From positions 1-47,770 of the forward strand of contig JAFIFV010000111.1 in assembly GCA_020831845.1 (NCBI GenBank): a DNA stretch of 47,770 nt, in the 5' to 3' direction. Under the pieces are notes generated by a model, which searched no databases, was not told the DNA's origin, and worked only from the letters and a program-made list of their open reading frames with translations. Shown here one piece after another: positions 25,112 to 34,910 of this stretch. The stretch is from Ectothiorhodospiraceae bacterium. GTDB taxonomy: Bacteria; Pseudomonadota; Gammaproteobacteria; Nitrococcales; Aquisalimonadaceae. The translations under genes and the position numbers were made by a program. Every line of letters starts with the position of its first letter. Position 1 is the first letter of the stretch.

Positions 25112-25159
25112 GGGATCATGATCCGCCGGGTGCGCACCACACGCCGGTGCGCACCCGGC
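25112..25159 (-). terminator. Perfect 14-bp hairpin between sat-cysC and cysQ
   Basis: The arms GCCGGGTGCGCACC (25125-25138) and GGTGCGCACCCGGC (25146-25159) pair fully around a 7-base loop, starting 5 bases downstream of the sat-cysC stop on the minus strand. Right beside it is the palindrome GGATCATGATCC (25112-25123). No T-run follows, so it may be a processing or partial termination element, or a dispersed repeat. Confidence 0.45.
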
Positions 25160-25164
25160 GCTGG

Positions 25165-26895
25165 CTATTCCCTGTCGATGTAGCCCTGCTTCTCCAGTTG
25201 CAGCAGCACCTGGTGCGCCAGTTCGTCGGCGCTGAAGCGGGAGGTATCCACCACCACATCCGGATTCTCGGGCTCCTCGTAGGGGTCGTCGATACCGGTG
25301 AACTGCTTGATCAGGCCGGCACGCGCCTTGGCATACAAACCCTTGCGGTCACGCTCCTCGCACACCTCGATGGGCGTGGACACGTGCACTTCGATGAAGC
25401 CGCCGTACTGGCTGATCATCTCCCTCACCTCTCGCCGGGTCGCCGCATAGGGTGCGATGGGCGCACAGATGGCGATGCCACGGTTCTTGGTGATTTCGCT
25501 GGCCACGTAGCCGATGCGCTTGATGTTGATCTCGCGGTGTTCCTTGGAGAAGCCCAGCTCGCTGGAAAGGTGCTTACGCACCAGGTCGCCGTCCAGCATG
25601 GTCACCGGGCGCGTGCCGATTTCCATCAGTTTGGCCATCAGGATGTTCGCCACGGTGGACTTGCCGGAGCCGGACAGACCGGTGAAGAACACGGTAAAGC
25701 CCTGTTCCCGCTTCGGCGGGAACGCCTGGCGCAGCTTGGCAATGACTTCCGGATAGGAGAACCATTCAGGCAGTTCCAGGCCTTCCTTCAGACGCCGCCG
25801 CAGCTCGGTGCCGGAAATGTTCAGCACGCGGGCCTCCTCGGGCACCTCGGAACGCGGTACGTACTGGGCCATGTCCTCCACGTACACCATTTCCTCGAAC
25901 GGCTGCATGGTAATGCCCAGCTCTTCCTCGTATTTCTGCACCAGTTCCTGGGCATCGTACGGGCCGTAGAAGTCCTCGCCCTTCGAGTTCTTGCCCGGGC
26001 CGGCGTGGTCGCGCCCGACAATGAAGCGTGCGCAGCCATGATTCTTTCGGATGATGGCATGCCAGACCGCCTCCCGCGGGCCGCCCATGCGCATGGCCAG
26101 CGGCAGCAGAGACAACGCGGTTGTCTGCTCCGGGAAGTGCTTGACCACTTCCTGGTAGCAGCGCACGCGGACGAAGTAGTCCACATCCCCCGGCTTGGTC
26201 ATGCCCACCACCGGGTGAATCAGCAGGTTCGCCTCGCCCTGCTGGGAAGCACGCTTGGCCAGTTCCACATGGGCGCGGTGCATGGGGTTGCGCGTCTGGA
26301 ACGCGACGATGTTGTTCCAGCCCAGCTTGACGAACAGCTCCCGCAACTCGCGCGGCGTATGGCGCAAATGCTTGAACGTGTGGTGGGGCGGCAGCTCCAG
26401 CCCTTCCAGACGGCCGCCCAGGTACACCGGGTTGGTCTGGTGGAACAGACGGAAGACTTCCGGATGGGCTTCATCGGCGGCGCCGAAGACCTGCTCCGCC
26501 TGCTTGCGGAAGTCCGGGCGGTAGATGTCCTCGATGGCCATCACCGCCAGCACCATGCCCTCCGGGTGACGGAGTGCGACCCGGTCGCCCGCCTTCAGCG
26601 TCTCGGCAAAAGCCTCGGTCACATCCAGGTTGATCGGCATGGGCCACAACGTACCGTCGGCCAGCCGCATGGTTTCGCAGACGGCGTCGTAATCCTTCTG
26701 CGTGAGAAACCCGTCCAGCGGGGAGAAACCGCCGTTCAGCAGCAATTCGGTGTCACAAACCTGGCGGGCGGTCAGATCCCAGGACGGCAGGTCCACCGCC
26801 TCCTTCTTCAGCTCCGCGACGCGCTCCGGGGAGACAAGCAGCTCTTTCAAGGTGCCACCGTGCGGCGCGATCAGTTCGTTGGACGGATTGGACAT
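25165..26895 (-). CDS. Bifunctional ATP sulfurylase / APS kinase
   Basis: The 576-residue fusion has an N-terminal ATP sulfurylase: the QTRNPMHRAH nucleotide motif near residue 200 and the VGRDHAGPG motif. A C-terminal APS kinase follows, with P-loop GLSGSGKST near 405 and DGDLVRKHLSSELGFSKEHR. It turns sulfate into APS and then PAPS in one chain. The order Sat-CysC is that of bacterial fusions such as those in Aquifex and Thiobacillus, opposite to animal PAPS synthase. The ATG at 26895 has GAGGAA upstream and begins MSNPSNELIAPHGG; the frame continues upstream into the neighbouring gene without similarity. It lies 32 bases behind the SLC13 gene. Confidence 0.93.
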   Translation of the reverse strand: MSNPSNELIAPHGGTLKELLVSPERVAELKKEAVDLPSWDLTARQVCDTELLLNGGFSPLDGFLTQKDYDAVCETMRLADGTLWPMPINLDVTEAFAETLKAGDRVALRHPEGMVLAVMAIEDIYRPDFRKQAEQVFGAADEAHPEVFRLFHQTNPVYLGGRLEGLELPPHHTFKHLRHTPRELRELFVKLGWNNIVAFQTRNPMHRAHVELAKRASQQGEANLLIHPVVGMTKPGDVDYFVRVRCYQEVVKHFPEQTTALSLLPLAMRMGGPREAVWHAIIRKNHGCARFIVGRDHAGPGKNSKGEDFYGPYDAQELVQKYEEELGITMQPFEEMVYVEDMAQYVPRSEVPEEARVLNISGTELRRRLKEGLELPEWFSYPEVIAKLRQAFPPKREQGFTVFFTGLSGSGKSTVANILMAKLMEIGTRPVTMLDGDLVRKHLSSELGFSKEHREINIKRIGYVASEITKNRGIAICAPIAPYAATRREVREMISQYGGFIEVHVSTPIEVCEERDRKGLYAKARAGLIKQFTGIDDPYEEPENPDVVVDTSRFSADELAHQVLLQLEKQGYIDRE

Positions 26896-26927
26896 GATTT
26901 CCTCGCTACGTTGATACATCAAATTCG

Positions 26928-28697
26928 TCAGAAGCCCCAGACCAGCGGTATGACCAGCACCGCCACGATGCCGGTCACCAGGTTCAGCGGCAGACCGATA
27001 CGCAGAAAATCGGCGAACCGGTAGCCACCGGGGCCAAACACCATCAGGTTGGTCTGATACCCCATGGGCGTGGCAAAACTGGCGGAAGCCGCCAGCATCA
27101 CCGCAATGGCAAAGGGCATGAAATCCAGCCCCAGATCCCCGGCCAGCGCATAGGAAATGGGGAACATCAGCACAGCCGCCGCGTTGTTCGTAATGACCGC
27201 CGTGAACAAGGCTGTCAACAGATAGATCACTGCCAGATTCATCCAAGGGTGGTCACCGGACAGACCGACCACCGTCTGCGCAGTGGCGGCTGCAACGCCG
27301 GTCTGGTCCATGGCAACACCCAGCCCGAATGCAGCGGCGATCACCATCAGCACGGACCAGTCGATATGGCGGTAGACCGACGAAACGCTGCAACAACCGG
27401 TCGCCAGCATACCCGCAGCCGCCAGCAGCGCCGCCTCGAGCATGGTGAACCAGCCGACGGTGACCAGGGCCACCATGGCCACCAGTATACCAAGGGCGAA
27501 CGGCGCCTTTTCATGCCGGGGCGAGACGGACTCCTCGATCCTGCTCACCAGGAAGAAGTCCCGGCTGTTGCGCTGCTGCTCGGCAAACTGCGGCCGCGCT
27601 TCAAGCAACAGTGTATCCCCCGGTCGCAGCACGATATCCCCGACCTTTTGCCGAATACGCTCGCCATGGCGCGCCACGGCAATCACCACGGCATCATAGT
27701 GCGAGCGGAACTGGCCATCACGGATACTACGCCCGACCATGGGCGAGGATGCCGAGACCGCCGCCTCCACCAGGTTCCGCTGGGAGCGGTGGACATCCAG
27801 CTTGAACACCTGATCGGTGGCGGGAGTCACGCCGCGGATCTTCTGCAGCTCCACCACCGACTCGACGATACCAACGAACACCAGCCGGTCGCCGGCCTGC
27901 AGCTTTTCCTGCGGGGAAACGGCAGGCAGTATCGCGCCGTTGCGGTCGATCTCGGCGAGGAACATGCCGGAGAGATGGCGCAGCCCGGCCTCCTCGATGG
28001 TTCGACCCACCAGCGGGCCGTCCTTGTCCACCAGCATCTCCACGCTGTACTCCCGCGGATCGCTGAGCTGACTCATGGCCGGCCGCCGGTCCGGCAGCAG
28101 CCAGCGGGTGGTCAGCAGAATGAACGCCAACCCGGCTACTGCCACCGGAACCCCCACCCATGCCAGGTCGAACATGCTCAGACCACTGGAGGGCGTGTAG
28201 TCGATGATCAGGCCGTTCACCACGAGGTTGGTGCTGGTGCCGATCAAGGTACAGGTACCGCCGAGGATGGCCGCATAACTCAGCGGTATCATGAGCTTGG
28301 AGTTGGAAAGGCCGAACTTCTTGGACCATTCGCTGACCGCCGGGATGAGCATGGCAACCACGGGCGTGTTGTTGAGGAAAGCGCTCATGCCGGCCACAGG
28401 TGCCATCAACTTCACCTGCGCGTGGGCGAGCGAACGCGGCCTGCCAAGCACCCTCTGCACGATCCACTGGATGCCGCCGGTTTCCTGCAAGCCAGCCACC
28501 ACCACGTACAGCACCGCCACCGTCAGCAGCCCCTGGTTCGCCAGACCGCCGAACGCCTGCGCGGGCGCCAGAACGCCGGTCAGCATCAGCAGCGAGACCG
28601 CACCGAGAAAAACCATGTCCGGCGCGGCACGGGAGAACGTCAGCGTTCCCAGCACGCCGAGCACGACGATGACCGTTAGCCAAGCTTCCCAGGCCAA
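26928..28697 (-). CDS. SLC13-family anion permease with paired TrkA-C domains (probable sulfate transporter)
   Basis: The 589-residue protein has two membrane halves with the divalent-anion symporter motifs FLNNTPVVAML and VITNNAAAVLMFPI, separated by about 170 soluble residues. These contain two TrkA-C (RCK_C) domains, for example LVGRTIEEAGLRHLSGMFLAEIDRNG and MVGRSIRDGQFRSHYDAVVIAV. The design matches SLC13/SAC1-type sulfate carriers. It precedes sat-cysC by 32 bases, so the substrate is very likely sulfate. The start is TTG at 28697, with AGGAG nine bases upstream and no better start nearby. The TrkA-C domains may bind a nucleotide or ligand to gate transport. Confidence 0.9.
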   Translation of the reverse strand: MAWEAWLTVIVVLGVLGTLTFSRAAPDMVFLGAVSLLMLTGVLAPAQAFGGLANQGLLTVAVLYVVVAGLQETGGIQWIVQRVLGRPRSLAHAQVKLMAPVAGMSAFLNNTPVVAMLIPAVSEWSKKFGLSNSKLMIPLSYAAILGGTCTLIGTSTNLVVNGLIIDYTPSSGLSMFDLAWVGVPVAVAGLAFILLTTRWLLPDRRPAMSQLSDPREYSVEMLVDKDGPLVGRTIEEAGLRHLSGMFLAEIDRNGAILPAVSPQEKLQAGDRLVFVGIVESVVELQKIRGVTPATDQVFKLDVHRSQRNLVEAAVSASSPMVGRSIRDGQFRSHYDAVVIAVARHGERIRQKVGDIVLRPGDTLLLEARPQFAEQQRNSRDFFLVSRIEESVSPRHEKAPFALGILVAMVALVTVGWFTMLEAALLAAAGMLATGCCSVSSVYRHIDWSVLMVIAAAFGLGVAMDQTGVAAATAQTVVGLSGDHPWMNLAVIYLLTALFTAVITNNAAAVLMFPISYALAGDLGLDFMPFAIAVMLAASASFATPMGYQTNLMVFGPGGYRFADFLRIGLPLNLVTGIVAVLVIPLVWGF

Positions 28698-28837
28698 TGC
28701 AAGTGACTCCTGCCCGCCGCAACGATCACACGGCTGTGTGACGAGTAACGGAACGAAAAACAGCTGCGGACTCTACCTGCAGCTGGTCAGACGGAAAAGG
28801 AATAAAACGCTATGAATACATTGCAATACGAACTATC

Positions 28838-28869
28838 GGGTGGGGAGAGCGACACGACCCTCCCCACCC
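28838..28869 (-). terminator. Hairpin downstream of galU
   Basis: A perfect 10-bp stem, GGGTGGGGAG (28838-28847) with CTCCCCACCC (28860-28869), lies 7 bases beyond the galU stop. There is no T-run on the minus strand after it. The 128 bases beyond it to the SLC13 start are AT-rich and should hold the SLC13 promoter, but I could not fix boxes. Confidence 0.5.
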
Positions 28870-28875
28870 TGGCCG

Positions 28876-29748
28876 CTAGCGACTTTCCAGATACGCGGCG
28901 AATTCCGGGCCAAGCTCCGGATGCTTGAGGCCGTATTCCACCGTGGCCTTCAGATACCCAAGCTTGCTGCCGCAGTCATAACGCAGGCCCTTGAATTCGT
29001 GGGCCAGCACCGTTTCGTATTCCAGCAGCCGGGCAATTGCATCGGTGAGCTGTATCTCGCCCTTCGCATCCGGCGGAGTCTCCTCGATCAGCTGAAAGAT
29101 GCGTGGCGACAGAATGTAACGCCCCACCACAGCCAGGTTCGAAGGAGCATCCTCCGGCTTCGGTTTTTCCACGATGCCGGTCAGGCGTGAGAGTTCCGAG
29201 TTGAACTCGCTGGCGCTCACCACGCCATATTTCTGCGTTTCTTCCGGGGGAATGCGCTCCACACCCAGGATCGAACACTGGTGCTTGGTGTACTCCTTGG
29301 CCATCTGGGACATCACCTGCTCGCCCTGGCCGTCAATCAGGTCGTCCGCCAGGATAACGCCGAAGGCCTCGTCTCCGACGATAGGCTGCGCGCAGAGCAC
29401 GGCATGCCCCAGGCCCAGCGCCTCGCCCTGGCGGATGTATATGCAGTTGACGCCGCTGGGCACCGTGTTCCGCACGAGCTCGAGCATCGCGTGCTTGCCC
29501 TTTGCCTCCAGTTCCACTTCAAGCTCGTAAGCCTTGTCGAAGTGATCCTCGATGGCGCGCTTGGTACGGCCGGTTACAAATACCAGCTGCTTGGCTCCCG
29601 CCGCCACAGCCTCCTCGACCGCATACTGGATCAGCGGTTTGTCCACCACCGGCAGCATTTCCTTGGGGCTGGCTTTGGTGGCAGGGAGAAAGCGGGTGCC
29701 GAGGCCGGCAACGGGGAATACAACTGTCCGGATCGATTTTTGTGACAT
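28876..29748 (-). CDS. galU: UTP--glucose-1-phosphate uridylyltransferase GalU
   Basis: The 290-residue product has the sugar-nucleotidyltransferase signature [29 protein letters not shown] at its start, then [30 protein letters not shown] and a Lys/Arg-containing C-terminal part, as in GalU. It makes UDP-glucose from UTP and glucose-1-phosphate. AGGA precedes the ATG by 6 bases. It is the last of a ugd-pgi-galU set on the minus strand, supplying the substrate of Ugd for UDP-glucuronate. It is separated from pgi by 313 bases that show no gene. Confidence 0.95.
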   Translation of the reverse strand: MSQKSIRTVVFPVAGLGTRFLPATKASPKEMLPVVDKPLIQYAVEEAVAAGAKQLVFVTGRTKRAIEDHFDKAYELEVELEAKGKHAMLELVRNTVPSGVNCIYIRQGEALGLGHAVLCAQPIVGDEAFGVILADDLIDGQGEQVMSQMAKEYTKHQCSILGVERIPPEETQKYGVVSASEFNSELSRLTGIVEKPKPEDAPSNLAVVGRYILSPRIFQLIEETPPDAKGEIQLTDAIARLLEYETVLAHEFKGLRYDCGSKLGYLKATVEYGLKHPELGPEFAAYLESR

Positions 29749-30061
29749 GAAGCGTCCTGTCCCATGAAGTGAAGTGTACGTTCGAGACCGCCGACGGCGG
29801 CATGCCCGGGGAAGCGCGGATCAATTCCCACGTTCGCGCTCGAGCCCGCATCGTTCGTGGCCAGAAGCAAGATGCCGCAGCTCGTCATTCTACACGCGGT
29901 GGCTTGCGACAACGCCACGAGCGATACGGCCGGGCCCCGGGGGGTTGCAGCCGGAGATTTCGCACTGCGTTGTTCTGGCGCTTGACCGTGGAATCACCAC
30001 GGCGCTGCGCACCCCGCCTGGCGTCGCGCACTATCCGGCTGCGACGCGTGCGTGGGAATTG
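29749..30061. other. Gene-free spacer between pgi and galU
   Basis: These 313 bases hold no convincing reading frame on either strand, no repeat from the families above and no clear terminator. A galU promoter may lie here, because the gap is much longer than the 38 bases between ugd and pgi. Confidence 0.4.
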
Positions 30062-31717
30062 TTAAAGCGTTCTTGCCTGACGCAGGTAGTCCAGCAACGC
30101 CCGGGTGGAGGGGTCCAGTTCCGGCGCCTTGCCATGACCTGTCACGGCCGGAAGCAGCTCCTTGGCCAGTTGCTTGCCCAACTCCACGCCCCACTGGTCG
30201 AAGGAGTTCACCTGCCAGATCACCCCTTGTACATAGACCTTGTGCTCGTACAGGGCAATCAACAGGCCCAGCGTATGAGGGTCGAGACGCTGGAAAAGCA
30301 GCGTATTGCTGGGCTTGTTGCCGGCATGCACCTTGTGGGGCACCGCGCGCCGGATGGCCTCTTCCGGGAGACCCTGCTTGCGCAGCGCATCGGCCGCCTG
30401 CTCAGCGCTCTGCCCCTCCATCAGCGCCCGGCTCTGGGCGAAGCAATTGGCCAGCGCCAGGTCGTGATGCCGCGGGTATTCGGCGGAACCGTGAACGGGA
30501 GCGAGGAAATCGGCTGTCACCAGGGGCGTGCCCTGGTGCAGCAACTGGTAGAAGGAATGCTGGGCGTTGGGGCCCACCTCGCCGAAGACCAACGGGCAGG
30601 TCTGCCACGAAACCGGCTCGCCGTCGCGGGTCACGCTCTTGCCGTTGCTCTCCATCTCCAACTGCTGGAGATAGGCCGGGAAACGGTGCAGGCGATGGTC
30701 GTAGGGCAGCACCACGTGACCGGTGGCCCCGAGGAAATTCCGGTACCACACGCCCAGCAGCGCCATCAGCACGGGCATGTTGGCTTCCAGCGGCGCCTGG
30801 CGGAAATGCCGATCCATGGCGTGGAAGCCGGCCAGCATGGACTCGAAATGGTCCATGCCGATGGCGATGGCCAGCGGCAGTCCCACCGACGAGGAAATGG
30901 AGTAGCGACCGCCCACCCAATCCCACAAGCGGTAGCGGTTCTCCTCGATAATGCCGAACTCCGCCATGGCGGCTTCGTTGCTGGAAACACCAATGAAATG
31001 CGTGGCCAGCGCATCCTTGTCGTCCACATGCCGCAGAAACCACTCGCGCACCGTCTGCGCGTTGGTCATGGTGTCCAACGTGGTAAAGGACTTGGATGAG
31101 ACGATGAACAGCGTGGTCTTGGGGTTGACCCGTTCCAGCACGTCGGTGACATGCACACCGTCGATGCTGGAGACGTAATGCATGCGAATGGCGTTGGACC
31201 GGTACGGGGCCAGCGCCTCGGTGGCCATCACTGCGCCGAGATCGGAGCCGCCAACACCGATGTTGACCACATCGGTGATCACCCGACCGGTGCAGCCGCG
31301 GTACTGGCCGCGATGCAGCTGATTGACGAAAAGGCGAATGCGAATGCGCTGGCGCTGCACGTCAGGCATCACATTGGCGCCGTCAACGGAAACAGGGGTG
31401 TCGCTTGGGGCACGCAGAGCGGTATGCAATGCCGCACGGTGCTCCGTACAGTTGACCTCGTCACCGGCGAACAGGCGGTCGATCCAGCTCTCCAACTCGC
31501 GTTCGCGGGCAAGCCGCAGCAGCAGCTGCATGGTTTCCGGCGTGAACAGCTGCTTGGAATAGTCCAGCAGCAAACCGTTCACCTGCAGGCTGAAGTGTCG
31601 CGCCCGCTGCGCATCCTGACGGAACAGGTCGTGGATCCGGGTACCACTCAACGCTTCGGCATGCCGCTCCAGCGCGCTCCATGTCCCCTGATCGCCCTCC
31701 ATTGCCGTCTCCGTCAT
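30062..31717 (-). CDS. pgi: Glucose-6-phosphate isomerase
   Basis: The 551-residue product is a full-length Pgi. It shows VNIGVGGSDLGAVMATEALAPY, FIVSSKSFTTLDTMTNA, the active-site region WVGGRYSISSSVGLPLAIAIG, and QWGVELGKQLAKELLPAV near the end. It interconverts glucose-6-phosphate and fructose-6-phosphate. Two starts are possible: ATG at 31717 with GGGGG upstream, or ATG at 31702 with GGAG six bases upstream, which would shorten the protein by five residues. It lies 38 bases downstream of ugd, in the same direction, so the two are probably co-transcribed and feed nucleotide-sugar supply. Confidence 0.95.
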   Translation of the reverse strand: MTETAMEGDQGTWSALERHAEALSGTRIHDLFRQDAQRARHFSLQVNGLLLDYSKQLFTPETMQLLLRLARERELESWIDRLFAGDEVNCTEHRAALHTALRAPSDTPVSVDGANVMPDVQRQRIRIRLFVNQLHRGQYRGCTGRVITDVVNIGVGGSDLGAVMATEALAPYRSNAIRMHYVSSIDGVHVTDVLERVNPKTTLFIVSSKSFTTLDTMTNAQTVREWFLRHVDDKDALATHFIGVSSNEAAMAEFGIIEENRYRLWDWVGGRYSISSSVGLPLAIAIGMDHFESMLAGFHAMDRHFRQAPLEANMPVLMALLGVWYRNFLGATGHVVLPYDHRLHRFPAYLQQLEMESNGKSVTRDGEPVSWQTCPLVFGEVGPNAQHSFYQLLHQGTPLVTADFLAPVHGSAEYPRHHDLALANCFAQSRALMEGQSAEQAADALRKQGLPEEAIRRAVPHKVHAGNKPSNTLLFQRLDPHTLGLLIALYEHKVYVQGVIWQVNSFDQWGVELGKQLAKELLPAVTGHGKAPELDPSTRALLDYLRQARTL

Positions 31718-31755
31718 AATGCGCCCCCGTGGTGCCGGGGCCTGTCCGCAGGCCC

Positions 31756-33099
31756 CTAGGAAAACCGTTTGACGCTGTCACCGCGCCCGATGGCGTAGTA
31801 CGTGAAGCCCTGGTCGTGCAGCAGCCTGGGCTCGTAGAGATTGCGGCCATCAAAAATCGCCGGCGTGCGCAGGCTGGCCTTGATGCGGTCGAAGTCCGGA
31901 CTGCGAAACACCTGCCATTCGGTGCAGATCGCCAGCACATCGGCGCCCTCCAGCGCCTCGTACGGATCTTCGCACAGCGTCAGATCCTCACGGGCACCGT
32001 AGATCCGCTGCGTTTCCTCCAGTGCCTCGGGGTCGAAGGCGCGAACCCGGGCACCGGCAGCCCAGAGCGACTCCATCAGCTCCCGGCTCGGTGCTTCGCG
32101 CATGTCATCGGTGTTCGGCTTGAACGCCAGCCCCCACAACGCCACCGTGCGTCCGGCCAGGTCGCCGCCGTAATGGTCTTCCAGCCGCCGAAACAGTACC
32201 TGCTTCTGGCGGGCATTCACCGCTTCCACCGCGTCCAGTATGAGCGGTTCGTAACTGGCGCCGCGGGCCGTGCGTGCCAGTGCCTTCACGTCCTTGGGAA
32301 AACAGGAACCGCCGTAGCCGCATCCGGGATAGATGAAATGATAGCCAATGCGCGGATCCGAGCCGATGCCGTGCCGCACGGCCTCGATATCCGCCCCCAA
32401 CCGTTCAGCCAGGCCGGAGAGCTCGTTCATGAAACTGATCTTGGTGGCCAGCATGGCGTTGGCGGCGTACTTGGTCAGTTCCGCGGAACGCACATCCATC
32501 ACCAGCACCTTGTCACGGTTACGATTGAACGGTGCGTACAGCTCGCGCATCAGTTCGGTGGCACGCTCGTTGTTGCTGCCCACGACGATACGATCGGGTT
32601 TCATGAAATCGTTGATGGCGGCCCCTTCCTTGAGGAATTCCGGGTTGGAGACCACGTGAAAGGGGATATCGGCATTGCGGCCGGCCAACGTCTGGGTCAC
32701 GGCCATGCGCACCTTGTCGGCGGTACCCACCGGAACAGTGGATTTGTTCACCACCACCCGGTAGTCGGTCATGTGTTCGCCGATCGAGCGCGCCACCGCC
32801 AGCACGTACTGCAGATCCGCGGACCCGTCCTCGTCCGGCGGCGTGCCCACTGCGATGAACTGCAACAGGCCGTGCCCAACCGCCCTGGCCACGTCAGTCG
32901 TGAAGTGCAGGCGCCCCGCCTCGCGGTTCCTCGCGATCACATCGTCCAGGCCCGGCTCGAAAATCGGCACTTCGCCGCGATTGAGCCGGTCCACCTTCTC
33001 GCTGTCGATGTCCACACAGACAACGTTGTTGCCCGTATCCGCAAGGCAGGCACCGGTTACCAGCCCCACGTAACCGCTGCCGAAAATCGTGACCTTCAT
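31756..33099 (-). CDS. ugd: UDP-glucose 6-dehydrogenase
   Basis: The 447-residue enzyme oxidises UDP-glucose to UDP-glucuronate with two NAD. It begins [21 protein letters not shown] (dinucleotide fold Gly7, Gly9, Gly12). It has the linker [22 protein letters not shown], the catalytic [12 protein letters not shown] with Cys266, and the C-terminal [10 protein letters not shown]. The ATG at 33099 is where homology begins, and the frame stays open further upstream without similarity. Followed by pgi and galU, it points to supply of acidic sugars for exopolysaccharide or lipopolysaccharide. Confidence 0.94.
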   Translation of the reverse strand: MKVTIFGSGYVGLVTGACLADTGNNVVCVDIDSEKVDRLNRGEVPIFEPGLDDVIARNREAGRLHFTTDVARAVGHGLLQFIAVGTPPDEDGSADLQYVLAVARSIGEHMTDYRVVVNKSTVPVGTADKVRMAVTQTLAGRNADIPFHVVSNPEFLKEGAAINDFMKPDRIVVGSNNERATELMRELYAPFNRNRDKVLVMDVRSAELTKYAANAMLATKISFMNELSGLAERLGADIEAVRHGIGSDPRIGYHFIYPGCGYGGSCFPKDVKALARTARGASYEPLILDAVEAVNARQKQVLFRRLEDHYGGDLAGRTVALWGLAFKPNTDDMREAPSRELMESLWAAGARVRAFDPEALEETQRIYGAREDLTLCEDPYEALEGADVLAICTEWQVFRSPDFDRIKASLRTPAIFDGRNLYEPRLLHDQGFTYYAIGRGDSVKRFS

Positions 33100-33686
33100 C
33101 GATGCACTGCTCCCCTTCGAGGCACACCGGCCAACCTCCGGGCCGGGTGAAACCCCTAACCATAAATTTCCTCGGATCAGCTTGCAGGACCCGGATACCC
33201 CTCTGCCCCGACTCAAGCTGGCCCCGCCCTCCAGAGCCACGAAAGGGCCGGCTGGCAGGCGATGGGACCGCCTCGGGAGATGTCTGAACGGCTAAGAACA
33301 CCTGCTTGGCATAACCGTAACTCTAAACCATAGAAATTACTTGCTTGACAAACATCCCATCGCTGGACGAACTCGTACGAAGAGCACCAGGTTGCCAAGG
33401 ATTTACCGCCACGATCTACCGTTTGACCTGCGTGGCGAAAGAAGCTTAACACTTTAGTGCTCTATTCTGAGAGTCGCGAGATGCCAACACTTCGGGTTCG
33501 TGCGTCGCCCACCCGCCTACCAATCCGTGTTCCCGAACTTGCCACCTTTGCATCCGACAGGTCCGCGCCTTCTGAAGCAACCGGCGCTCCCCCGAAATGT
33601 TGGTAGCGCGAAGAGCTGGGGCCCTATGACCCTGACCTGGGATTCTGGGCCGTCCAGAAGTGGAAAACACGGTGGGAAAGGAGCCC
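33100..33686. other. Gene-free 587-base region, AT-richer, promoter candidate for ugd
   Basis: No credible gene is seen here on either strand. The segment about 33300-33480 is clearly lower in GC than its surroundings. On the minus strand TTGTCA (33346-33351) is followed, after an 18-base spacer, by TTTAGA, a weak match to a -35/-10 pair, which would give ugd a leader of about 200 bases. No known riboswitch was recognised. The region separates core genes on the left from the catabolic island on the right and may be an insertion boundary. Confidence 0.25.
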
Positions 33687-34841
33687 TTATGCTCCCCGCT
33701 GCAGGGTCATTCTTGCGATATTCACCTGATGAATCTCGCTGGTGCCTTCGTACAGCCGAAATACCCTGACGTCCCGGTAGAGTCTCTCGATACAGGCATA
33801 ATCGGCCACATAGCCTTCGCCACCGAATATCTGCACTGCCCGGTCCGCCACCCGGCCGCACATCTCGGACGCGAAATACTTGCAGATGGATGCTTCCATG
33901 CGTGTATCCAGATCAGCGTCCCGCTTGCGCGCGGTCTCCAGAATCAGGGCACGGGCCGCGTGGACTTCGGCCTGGCAATCGGCGATCATCGCCTGGACCA
34001 GCTGATACTCGCTAATCGGCCGACCGAACTGACGACGCCGCCTGGAGAACTCGACAGCCTCGTTCAGCATCCGTATCGCGGGTCCTGTACAGAGTGCGCT
34101 CAAGTGTATCCGTTGCTTGTTCAACACCTTCATCGCGGTTCGGAAGCCGATACCCTCCTGGCCCCCGATCAGGTTCTCGGCAGGCACCCGGCAATCCTCG
34201 AAGTACACCTCCGAAACCGGGGAGCCGGCCTGCCCCATCATCCTGTAGGGCTTGCCGACTGTTAAACCCGGGGTCCCGCGTTCCACGAGAAAGCCGCTGA
34301 TTCCGCGGCTGGAGGAATCATTCGGATCGGTCCGGGCCAGCACGGTGAACAGCTCCGCTATCGGTGCGTTGGTGATGAAGCGCTTGGTGCCATTCAGCAC
34401 GTATTCCGCACCATCTCGTGTGGCGCTTGTCCGCAGCGACGTCGCATCGGAACCTGCTTCCGGTTCGGTCAGCGCAAAACAACCGGTGATATCGCCCGTC
34501 GCCAGTAGCGGCAGGTAGCGGGCCTTCTGCTCCGGCGTGCCGTCGACAACCAGGCCTTCTGATCCGACGCCGGTGTTGGATCCGACACGTGCGCGGAAAG
34601 CGGTCGATGCTTGCGAGAGCTCCATAGCCGCCATCACCAGCTCTTCCGTCGTCAACCCCGCTCCGCCATACTCCTCCGGTATGCTCCAGCCGAAGAAGCC
34701 GCGCGTACGCATGTCGGCGACAATCTCCGCGGGGATCTCGTTCTCGGACTCCACTCGTGACTCATTGGGTATCGCCACCTCACGAACCCAGTCACGGACC
34801 TGGTCCAATAGCTGCTCAAGCCGGGCCTCGTTTCTGATCAT
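33687..34841 (-). CDS. Acyl-CoA dehydrogenase (first copy)
   Basis: The 384-residue flavoprotein has the three ACAD domains: CFALTEPEAGSDATSLRTSA (FAD/substrate), KRFITNAPIAELFTVLART, and the C-terminal RDVRVFRLYEGTSEIHQVNIAR, whose Glu in YEGTSE is the usual catalytic base. It introduces a 2,3 double bond into an acyl-CoA. GGAG lies 6 bases before the ATG. It is 69 bases behind tctA, last of a run ACAD-tctC-tctB-tctA-ACAD on the minus strand, so it probably acts on a CoA ester of what that transporter imports. Chain length is not readable. Confidence 0.92.
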   Translation of the reverse strand: MIRNEARLEQLLDQVRDWVREVAIPNESRVESENEIPAEIVADMRTRGFFGWSIPEEYGGAGLTTEELVMAAMELSQASTAFRARVGSNTGVGSEGLVVDGTPEQKARYLPLLATGDITGCFALTEPEAGSDATSLRTSATRDGAEYVLNGTKRFITNAPIAELFTVLARTDPNDSSSRGISGFLVERGTPGLTVGKPYRMMGQAGSPVSEVYFEDCRVPAENLIGGQEGIGFRTAMKVLNKQRIHLSALCTGPAIRMLNEAVEFSRRRRQFGRPISEYQLVQAMIADCQAEVHAARALILETARKRDADLDTRMEASICKYFASEMCGRVADRAVQIFGGEGYVADYACIERLYRDVRVFRLYEGTSEIHQVNIARMTLQRGA

Positions 34842-34910
34842 TCCAGTCTCCTAAGTCAGGTCATAAGCTGCTCTTCGGCCGCAGGCATCTGTATCTGGGC
34901 CTACACAGAA

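Noticed and set aside
25036..27024. 662-codon plus-strand frame
   Set aside because: Antisense to the Sat-CysC fusion; the composition is typical of a mirrored frame in GC-rich DNA.
27249..28679. 476-codon plus-strand frame rich in His and Gln
   Set aside because: Antisense to the SLC13 permease gene, with no domain or ribosome-binding site.
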